From contig CAMTBF010000125.1 in assembly GCA_947068385.1 (NCBI GenBank), positions 1-8,508 on the forward strand: 8,508 nt of DNA. The letters are read 5' to 3'. The first letter of the stretch is position 1. Each line of letters opens with the position of its first letter. Position numbers and translations under genes: made by a program. The notes under the pieces are model-generated. The model saw only the letters and a list, made by a program, of their open reading frames with translations, made no database searches and had not been told where the DNA came from. Positions 1-4,832 of the stretch are shown one piece after another. The DNA comes from an uncultured Lachnospiraceae bacterium (GTDB taxonomy: Bacteria; Bacillota; Clostridia; Lachnospirales; Lachnospiraceae).

Positions 1-1
1 A

Positions 2-55
2 AAGATCTTCTCGGTGATGGATGCTGATAAGATCATGGTCTTAGATCAAGGCCAG
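2..55 (+). pseudogene. 3' fragment of an ABC exporter ATPase (remnant)
   Basis: Read from base 2, the frame gives KIFSVMDADKIMVLDQGQ. This closely matches the stretch after the H-loop of ABC exporter (ABCB/MsbA-like) nucleotide-binding domains, where S-x-x-DADKI-x-VL-D-x-G-x is followed by a [IV]-x-E-x-GTHEEL segment. Here the similarity stops after the GQ codon at base 55. Neither the same frame nor the two shifted frames resumes the expected tail, so the gene looks truncated. There is no stop codon: the frame stays open into the response regulator gene, so a read-through fusion is formally possible. Whether the rest of the exporter lies intact to the left cannot be seen. The family call rests on only about 18 residues. 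Confidence 0.55.
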
Positions 56-68
56 TATAACCTCCCCT

Positions 69-112
69 CTTTACGGCAACCTTCCTGCAACCTTACATTT
101 ACCTTATATTTT
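69..112 (+). repeat. Four tandem 11-bp direct repeats, candidate response-regulator operator
   Basis: Four consecutive 11-base units start at 69, 80, 91 and 102: CTTTACGGCAA, CCTTCCTGCAA, CCTTACATTTA and CCTTATATTTT. Units 1 and 2 agree at 8 of 11 positions. Units 3 and 4 share CTTA-ATTT. Direct repeats spaced about one helical turn are the usual binding pattern of OmpR/PhoB-family winged-helix regulators, and the next gene encodes such a regulator. The array overlaps the candidate -35 element at 98-103, so binding could activate or repress. Autoregulation is an inference. Confidence 0.5.
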
Positions 113-126
113 CTCAACTTTATGAA
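98..126 (+). promoter_or_regulatory. Candidate sigma-A promoter for the two-component operon
   Basis: A TTTACC -35-like hexamer (98-103) is followed after 17 bases by a TATGAA -10-like hexamer (121-126). Both are imperfect, consistent with a promoter that depends on an activator bound at the overlapping 11-bp repeats. A transcript would start near base 133, leaving a leader of about 40 bases before the response regulator ATG. A second reading, CTGCAA (85-90), 16 bases, then TATTTT (107-112), is also possible. Confidence 0.4.
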
Positions 127-172
127 AACAAAGGGAAAAATGTGGTATCATTGCCTTAGAGAGGTGCTGAGC

Positions 173-877
173 ATGGAATACGATTATCTGAAGCAAAAAA
201 GAATCCTGCTGGTGGACGATGAGGAGCAGCTGCGGGAGTTAGTTACGTCTATCCTAACTCAGGAAGGATACGCGCAGGTGCGGACGGCAGGAACCGTGGC
301 GGATGCGCTGGCCCAGGCGGAGGCCTGGAAGCCGGAGCTGGCTATCCTGGACGTGATGCTGCCGGACGGGGACGGCTTTGAACTGCTTTCGAAGCTGCGC
401 GGGAAAGGGGACATCCCGGTGCTGTTCTTGACGGCCAGGGGAGAGGAGGAGGACAAGTTCCGGGGCTTCGGGCTGGGGGCGGACGACTATGTGGTAAAGC
501 CATTCCTGCCCAGGGAGCTGCTGTTCCGCATAGCCGCCGTGCTGCGGCGCTCCTATAAGGAGGAATGCCCCAGGGTAAAGCTGGCGGCCTGCGAGATCGA
601 CTTCGAGCGGGCCGAAGTCCTGCGGGGTCAGGAGCGACTGCCCCTCACCGCCAAGGAGTTCGAGCTGCTCGGCGCCCTGTACCGCAACGCGGGCCGCATC
701 GTCACCATAGACGGGCTCTGTGAGGCCGCCTGGGGGGACAATCCTTACGGCTACGAGAACTCCCTCATGGCCCATATCCGCCGCATCCGTGAAAAAATAG
801 AAGAAAATCCGTCAAAGCCCGTGTCCCTGCTGACGGTGAAGGGCCTGGGGTACAAGCTGGTGCTGGAGGGGAAATGA
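173..877 (+). CDS. OmpR/PhoB-family response regulator
   Basis: This is a 234-residue two-domain DNA-binding response regulator, the usual length for the family. The N-terminal receiver domain (about residues 9-125) shows the acidic pair D15/D16, the phospho-acceptor D60 in AILDVMLPDGDG, the switch threonine T87 in FLTARG and the conserved K109 in VVKPF. The C-terminal winged helix-turn-helix (about 135-232) has the typical LTAKEFELL and GLGYKL motifs. I chose the ATG at 173 because GAGGTG (161-166) sits 6 bases upstream and because it leaves a normal short lead before ILLVDDE. An in-frame ATG at 140 after AAGGG would add 11 residues and cannot be excluded. The gene overlaps the downstream kinase by ATGA, so the two are translationally coupled partners. 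The target genes are not evident; the 11-bp repeats upstream are a plausible self-operator. Confidence 0.95.
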   Translation: MEYDYLKQKRILLVDDEEQLRELVTSILTQEGYAQVRTAGTVADALAQAEAWKPELAILDVMLPDGDGFELLSKLRGKGDIPVLFLTARGEEEDKFRGFGLGADDYVVKPFLPRELLFRIAAVLRRSYKEECPRVKLAACEIDFERAEVLRGQERLPLTAKEFELLGALYRNAGRIVTIDGLCEAAWGDNPYGYENSLMAHIRRIREKIEENPSKPVSLLTVKGLGYKLVLEGK

Positions 878-2331
878 AAGGGACAATCAGACTGATAAGA
901 AGATTCCTGCTGTTAGTAGTGTGCGTGGTGCCGGTTCTCTTCTTCCTGAACCTGGGGCTGTTCGTCGCCTACACCTGGCGGGAGAGGAGCGATAACGGCG
1001 GCTGGCAGGCGGCCATCAAGGTGGGGGAGGAGCTGTCCCTGGGCAGCGACGGCCAGTACCATCTCTCGGCGGCAGGGCAGCAGGAGCTGGCGGACTATGG
1101 TGCCTGGGCCATTCTGGTGGAGGATGGGACAGGGGACGTGGTCTGGCACAGCGAGGGCCTGCCGCAGGAGATTCCCCTGCACTATTCCGCGGCGGAGATT
1201 TCCTGGTACACCAGAGGCTACATCGCGGATTACCCCACCACGGTGGGGGCCAGGGGAGACGACCTTGTAATCCTGGGGCACCCTAAGACCGCCTACTGGA
1301 AGCTTCTGTGGAACACCTTCGACTATGGTATGATCGCGGGGCTGCCCAGGATGCTGCTGAGCTTCCTGCTGCTGAACGGCGCTCTGGCCTTCCTGATTTA
1401 CATGATTCTGGGCACGGGCATATTGCGGTCCGTGAAGCCTGTGGTGCAGGGCATGGAGGCGCTGCCGGAGGAGGACGTGCATGTCAGGGAGAAGGGCTTC
1501 CTCTCCGAGGTGGCGGGGGCGGTGAACCGGGTCAATGAGAAGCTCCGGGCCCAGGAGCGAACCCTGCGCAAGCGGGAGAACGCCCGGGCGGGCTGGATAT
1601 CCGGCGTCTCCCACGACATCCGCACCCCTCTGACCATGGTGCTGGGATACGCGGCCAAGCTGGAGGAGGACGTGTCGCTGCCGGAGGAGGCCAGGAGCAA
1701 GGCCAGGGTCATCCGGCTCCAGAGCGTGAAGATGAAGAACCTGGTGGGGAACCTGAACCTGGCTTCCAAGCTGGAGTACCAGATGCAGCCGGTGCGGATG
1801 GAGGAGCTGAACCTGACGGCGGTGCTGCGCCAGGCGGCGGCCGATTTCGCCAACGAGGATCTGGAGGGGAGATACCCAATCGACTTTCGGTGCCAGGAGG
1901 GGCTTGGCGCGTGCAGGATGCGGGGGGACAGGGAGCTGCTGCAGAGGGCGGTCTACAATGTGCTGAGCAATTCCAGGCAGCACAACCCCGAGGGCTGCAG
2001 CCTCTTTATGGAGCTGGCGGCGGAGGCAGGAAAAGAGGGAAAAGCAGGAAAGCCGACAGAGACTGGAAAAGCCAGGATTCGTCTGTCCGATGATGGCGTG
2101 GGGGTGAGCGAAGAACAGCTTGAGACGCTGCGAAGCACCCCGCACTATATGATGGACAGCGGAACCGGGGTGCAGCTGCGGCACGGGCTGGGGCTTTTGA
2201 TCGTGCGCCAGATAGTGACGGCCCACGGAGGGCAGGTGAGGCTGGATCACGGGCCGACGGGGGGATTTCTGGTGGAGATTTTCCTGGATGTGCTTTTGCC
2301 GAATCAAAGTACTACAGATTTGCCTTCCTGA
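874..2331 (+). CDS. Membrane sensor histidine kinase
   Basis: A 485-residue sensor kinase, partner of the overlapping response regulator. Transmembrane segment 1 spans about residues 11-33 and segment 2 about 155-182. They enclose an extracytoplasmic sensor region of about 120 residues with no motif I recognise. A HAMP-like linker (about 183-235) leads to the dimerisation/phosphotransfer helix with the H-box SHDIRTPL and phospho-acceptor H247. The ATPase domain carries the N-box around N362/N366 (YNVLSNSRQHNP), the G1 box DDGVG (406-410) and the G2 box HGLGLLIVRQI (437-447), so all catalytic boxes are present. A Gly/Lys/Glu-rich low-complexity stretch at about 384-399 separates the N-box strand from the G1 strand and is probably a loop insertion. 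The start ATG shares bases with the upstream TGA, and GGAGGGG lies just before it. The kinase is predicted to autophosphorylate and pass phosphate to D60 of the regulator. The signal it senses cannot be read from the sequence. Confidence 0.93.
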   Translation: MKGTIRLIRRFLLLVVCVVPVLFFLNLGLFVAYTWRERSDNGGWQAAIKVGEELSLGSDGQYHLSAAGQQELADYGAWAILVEDGTGDVVWHSEGLPQEIPLHYSAAEISWYTRGYIADYPTTVGARGDDLVILGHPKTAYWKLLWNTFDYGMIAGLPRMLLSFLLLNGALAFLIYMILGTGILRSVKPVVQGMEALPEEDVHVREKGFLSEVAGAVNRVNEKLRAQERTLRKRENARAGWISGVSHDIRTPLTMVLGYAAKLEEDVSLPEEARSKARVIRLQSVKMKNLVGNLNLASKLEYQMQPVRMEELNLTAVLRQAAADFANEDLEGRYPIDFRCQEGLGACRMRGDRELLQRAVYNVLSNSRQHNPEGCSLFMELAAEAGKEGKAGKPTETGKARIRLSDDGVGVSEEQLETLRSTPHYMMDSGTGVQLRHGLGLLIVRQIVTAHGGQVRLDHGPTGGFLVEIFLDVLLPNQSTTDLPS

Positions 2332-2521
2332 TGACACATAAGAACGATGCTGCCCCTGACAGAGCAGCAGAACGGCTTTTGCCAGAATCTCAGGCGCTGC
2401 CCGGCCTTCCCGATTCTGCCTGACATATGGCCCCAGCATAGGAAACTTCCTCAATGAATCGTTCCAGCCTGTCCGGATATTCCCCTTTCAACTCCGCATA
2501 CGCAAGCCGCGCTGCCTGCAA
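2332..2521. other. Spacer between convergent genes, with a 43-codon open stretch
   Basis: This 190-base region lies between the stop codons of the kinase (plus) and the tocopherol-cyclase-like gene (minus). No clear intrinsic terminator is visible for either. A weak TGCTGC/GCAGCA hairpin (2348-2369) is followed, nine bases on, by only four Ts. On the minus strand, directly after the TGA at 2524-2522 and in the same frame, 43 sense codons (2521-2393) run to another TGA. They read like real protein (for example ARLAYAELKGEYPDRLERF). No ATG or ribosome binding site starts this piece. It may be a leftover of another gene. I do not recognise it. Confidence 0.4.
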
Positions 2522-3643
2522 TCACACGCCCCGGTAGATGCACAGGGCATCGGACAGCTTCAAGGTATCCATACACTCTCTGCCGCCAGATGTCTTACGG
2601 AAGAGCTGCAGGGTGCCGATGCCGCCTCCGCCGCCCCACAGAGGGGCATCCTCCTTGTCCCCATCCGGGTCTTCGTACTGCAGATGCAGCATTTCCCGCT
2701 TGGCGCAGCTCCCGGAGAGCTTCACCACCACGTTCTTATTCTGGGCCAGCACATGCCAGACGAACCGCTTGCCGGTCTCCTTGGTCTCCCACTTGCAGCG
2801 GGCGAACTGGAAGTCCTCCCCCATGTAGGTCATCTGCAGCATCAGCCGGGGCCGCAGGGGGAAGAAGAGGAATCTGGGGCGCAGACAGTTTAGGGCCACT
2901 ACGCAGTGGCGCAGCTCCTTGTCCGAGCGCCCGCTTACAAGCTTCCCGCAGGCGAACTGGAACCATGGCCGGTTGAAGCGCCGCCCCCAGTGCTTGTCCG
3001 CGTAGCCATAGCTCGTCTCCGGGGTCACCTCATAGAGCACCCCGTCCAGCGTGACGCTGCCCTGGAAGAGGCTGCGGATTCCCTCCCCGTGCCAGAAGCT
3101 GTCCAGTCTACGAAACATTTCGGCCAGACGGCCGCACAGGCTGCCCGTGTGGCAGGATACCAGCTTCTGTACCTTCATGTCCCATTCCATGACACCAGCG
3201 TCCGTCATGCGGGAGCGGTGCCTGGCCTCCTTCCGGCTCACCTCCACAGCGCCTACAATCCTGTCTTCGCTGTAGAGCAGCCGTCCCTTCTGGGCATCCT
3301 CTATCTGCATGACCAGAGGGCTGCCCGTGGCCTGCAGGGCGGAAATGGGGTAAAAGGCGTGGAGCTGCCTGCCGCCCTCCCCGTCCGCGTCAGGAAAGAC
3401 CCCGGCCTTTACCATCACGTAGGAGGGCCGCATGCCCCTTTTCTTGAAATAGGGATGCTGGCCTAAAATGGGCCGGGACCTGCCCAGGTCGGGATTGACG
3501 ACAAAGAATTCCACGAAAAAAACGCGGCTCTCTCCGGTCTCGGGCCGCACGCCCAGAAAGGAGTGCCACCAGCGCATATAGCCTCTCTTGGACAGGGAGC
3601 CTCGCAGCATATGTGAGTTTCTTGCCAGGTCAGACAGATTCAT
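2522..3643 (-). CDS. Tocopherol cyclase family (lipocalin-like) protein
   Basis: This 373-residue protein resembles the bacterial tocopherol-cyclase-like family (Pfam Tocopherol_cycl). Members carry an N-terminal WWHSFLGVRPETGE...FFVEFFVVNP block (here about residues 25-51), a central EWDMKVQKLVSCHTG block (153-167) and the YGYADKHWGRRFNRPWFQF block (212-230), all clearly present. In plants and cyanobacteria the family closes the chromanol ring of vitamin E. In a fermentative Firmicute the substrate is unknown, and cyclase activity should not be assumed. There is no signal peptide or membrane helix, so it is probably cytosolic. A five-glycine run (337-341) is unusual. I chose the ATG at 3643: AAGGA (3654-3650) lies 6 bases upstream, and a near-consensus promoter lies further out. 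Longer in-frame starts at 3697 (ATG) and 3763 (TTG) have no ribosome binding site, and the latter falls inside the -35 element. The gene is divergent from an RmlD-like reductase. Confidence 0.8.
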   Translation of the reverse strand: MNLSDLARNSHMLRGSLSKRGYMRWWHSFLGVRPETGESRVFFVEFFVVNPDLGRSRPILGQHPYFKKRGMRPSYVMVKAGVFPDADGEGGRQLHAFYPISALQATGSPLVMQIEDAQKGRLLYSEDRIVGAVEVSRKEARHRSRMTDAGVMEWDMKVQKLVSCHTGSLCGRLAEMFRRLDSFWHGEGIRSLFQGSVTLDGVLYEVTPETSYGYADKHWGRRFNRPWFQFACGKLVSGRSDKELRHCVVALNCLRPRFLFFPLRPRLMLQMTYMGEDFQFARCKWETKETGKRFVWHVLAQNKNVVVKLSGSCAKREMLHLQYEDPDGDKEDAPLWGGGGGIGTLQLFRKTSGGRECMDTLKLSDALCIYRGV

Positions 3644-3649
3644 CCTTTG

Positions 3650-3654
3650 TCCTT
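3650..3654 (-). promoter_or_regulatory. Ribosome binding site fixing the cyclase-like start
   Basis: On the minus strand AAGGA is followed by six bases and the ATG at 3643. The two longer candidate starts lack any Shine-Dalgarno-like sequence, so this site decides the start. Confidence 0.65.
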
Positions 3655-3731
3655 GCCTCGTTCTTTTCTTCCGTGGGGATTCTTCACTGCGGTCCATATC
3701 GATGGGATAACAATATTTTGTAGCAGATAAA

Positions 3732-3745
3732 GGTATTATAATACC
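3732..3745. repeat. Perfect 14-bp palindrome GGTATTATAATACC in the divergent promoter region
   Basis: The sequence equals its own reverse complement over all 14 bases and contains TATAAT on both strands (plus 3737-3742, minus 3740-3735). It may be a regulator's operator, or simply a symmetric -10 element shared by two divergent promoters. No regulator gene is adjacent. On the plus strand the matching -35 position is poor. Confidence 0.6.
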
Positions 3746-3763
3746 AGATATAGAAAATGACAA
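3735..3763 (-). promoter_or_regulatory. Near-consensus sigma-A promoter for the cyclase-like gene
   Basis: Read on the minus strand, TTGTCA (3763-3758; five of six match TTGACA) is separated by exactly 17 bases from a perfect TATAAT (3740-3735). Transcription would start near 3728, giving a leader of about 85 bases before the ATG at 3643. The -10 hexamer lies inside the 14-bp palindrome at 3732-3745, so a protein bound there would block it. Confidence 0.75.
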
Positions 3764-3785
3764 GAGTGTTACGAAAATATTTAAA
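3757..3785 (+). promoter_or_regulatory. Weak candidate promoter for the RmlD-like gene
   Basis: ATGACA (3757-3762; five of six match TTGACA) is followed by 17 bases and TTTAAA (3780-3785), a poor -10. Its -35 overlaps the minus-strand -35 of the cyclase-like gene, so the two divergent promoters would compete for polymerase. The plus-strand TATAAT at 3737-3742 is a better -10 but lacks a good -35. Confidence 0.3.
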
Positions 3786-3856
3786 AATTATGACCGGAGA
3801 AAAAGATTGAATTCGGCTGCATTTTATATTAAGCTGGAAGAAAAGGTAAGGAAGGC

Positions 3857-3861
3857 GGAGG
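3857..3861 (+). promoter_or_regulatory. Ribosome binding site fixing the RmlD-like start
   Basis: GGAGG is followed by five bases and the ATG at 3867. The longer open frame begins at a TTG (3807) with no such site, so the ATG at 3867 is the better start. Confidence 0.7.
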
Positions 3862-3866
3862 ACGAC

Positions 3867-4730
3867 ATGAAGAGACTGTTGGTGACAGGGGCATCGGGAT
3901 TCATGGGCAGCAGGGTGGTGGATCTCTACCGGGGGAAATATGAGGTCTGCGCCCCCGGGCATGGGGAGCTGGACATTACGGACGAGGCGGGGGCCATCGC
4001 GAGGTTCCGTGACTGGAGGCCGGATTACGTGGTGCACTGCGCGGCCATCTCGGACATCGGGCAGTGCGACAGGGAGCCGGAGCGCTCCCGGAGGATCAAC
4101 GTGGAGGGCGCGGTGAACATGGCAAAGGCGGCAGGGCTGGTGGGCGCCAAATGCCTGCTGTGCAGCTCGGATCAGGTGTATGCGGGAAGCACTGTCAGGG
4201 GCCCCCACAGGGAGACGGAAGCGGTGCGGCCGGGCAACCTCTACGGCCGGGAGAAGCTGTCCGCCGAGGAGCGGTGCATGGAGGCGAATCCGGACAGCGT
4301 GAGCTTGCGGCTGTCCTGGATGTATGACGCGCGGACGCTGAACCCGGGGGAGCACAGCGATTTCCTGCGGACGCTCCTGGCAAAGCTCCGGACCTCGGAG
4401 GCCCTGCGCTATCCTGCGAACGACATGCGGGGCATCACGGACGTGAACCAGGTGGCGGAGAACCTGGAGGCGGCCTTTGCCCTGGAGGGCGGCGTCTACA
4501 ATTTCGGCGCGCCGGGCACGAAATCCATGTTCGACATGGTGCATTCCCTTTTCGGGAGGCTGGGCTGGGAGACGGACAGGCTTGCAAAGGATGGGGAGGC
4601 CTACGCGGAGAGCCCCAGGGATTTGACCATGAGCCAGGAGAAGCTGAACAGGGGAGGCATCTTCTTTACGGATACGGAGGAGAGGCTGTTTGGGATTCTG
4701 GAAAGCGGTTCGTTTCCTGCTACATCCTGA
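3867..4730 (+). CDS. RmlD-like extended SDR, sugar-nucleotide reductase/epimerase type
   Basis: This 287-residue NAD(P)-dependent oxidoreductase belongs to the RmlD_sub_bind/extended SDR group. It opens with the Rossmann glycine motif GASGFMG (residues 8-14), which binds the nucleotide cofactor. It continues with VVHCAAISDIG (55-65), the SSDQVYAG strand (100-107) typical of dTDP-4-dehydrorhamnose reductases, the catalytic YGREK (Y126 and K130, YxxxK) and LRLSWMYD (147-154), matching the family's LRTSWVYG. Its length is normal for RmlD. RmlA, RmlB and RmlC are not adjacent, so rhamnose synthesis is not supported by context, and the substrate could be another nucleotide sugar or small carbonyl compound. 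It is soluble, with no signal peptide. The start at 3867 follows GGAGG and puts the Rossmann strand at the N-terminus as expected. It is divergent from the cyclase-like gene, which may point to a shared process but proves none. Confidence 0.85.
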   Translation: MKRLLVTGASGFMGSRVVDLYRGKYEVCAPGHGELDITDEAGAIARFRDWRPDYVVHCAAISDIGQCDREPERSRRINVEGAVNMAKAAGLVGAKCLLCSSDQVYAGSTVRGPHRETEAVRPGNLYGREKLSAEERCMEANPDSVSLRLSWMYDARTLNPGEHSDFLRTLLAKLRTSEALRYPANDMRGITDVNQVAENLEAAFALEGGVYNFGAPGTKSMFDMVHSLFGRLGWETDRLAKDGEAYAESPRDLTMSQEKLNRGGIFFTDTEERLFGILESGSFPATS

Positions 4731-4747
4731 TATGGCTGTCGATACCG

Positions 4748-4789
4748 AAAAATACGGCCGCACTGCAGTCTGTCTGCAGTGCGGCCGTA
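4748..4789 (-). terminator. Intrinsic terminator of the sugar ABC transporter operon
   Basis: A perfect 16-bp inverted repeat has arms TACGGCCGCACTGCAG (4753-4768) and its complement (4774-4789) around a 5-base loop. Read on the minus strand it is followed at once by TTTTT (4752-4748), the classic U-tract. It lies 43 bases past the stop of the binding-protein gene. On the plus strand the stem is followed by a poor, T-sparse sequence, so stopping transcription of the convergent RmlD-like gene there is less certain but possible. Confidence 0.9.
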
Positions 4790-4832
4790 CCGTACTCTTA
4801 TATCCGACTTTCCGTATGGAAAACTTCAGCCC

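Noticed and set aside
2348..2377. Possible terminator after the kinase gene
   Set aside because: The stem is only 6 bp (TGCTGC/GCAGCA) with a 10-base loop, and the short T-run is several bases away, too weak to call.
2383..2423. Interleaved inverted repeats (CAGAATC/GATTCTG and TCAGGC/GCCTGA) that look like a pseudoknot
   Set aside because: The arms are in A-B-A'-B' order but with no linker bases between A and B or between A' and B', so both stems cannot form together. Short arms in a 190-base spacer are likely to arise by chance.
913..2454. Long minus-strand open frame of 513 codons opposite the kinase gene
   Set aside because: It is antisense to a kinase with every catalytic box intact. 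Its translation is rich in His, Gln, Pro, Leu and Arg, as expected for the shadow of a GC-rich gene, and it lacks family motifs.
3644..3763. Longer N-terminus for the cyclase-like protein (40 extra residues from a TTG)
   Set aside because: The TTG is part of the -35 hexamer of a strong promoter, no ribosome binding site precedes it, and transcription would start downstream of it.
3807..3866. Longer N-terminus for the RmlD-like protein starting at a TTG
   Set aside because: No ribosome binding site is present. Starting at 3867 gives GGAGG spacing and places the Rossmann strand at the N-terminus, as usual for the family.
3684..4763. Minus-strand open frame of 359 codons opposite the RmlD-like gene
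   Set aside because: It is a shadow of the SDR gene, which has the Rossmann and YxxxK motifs and a good ribosome binding site. This frame has none of these.
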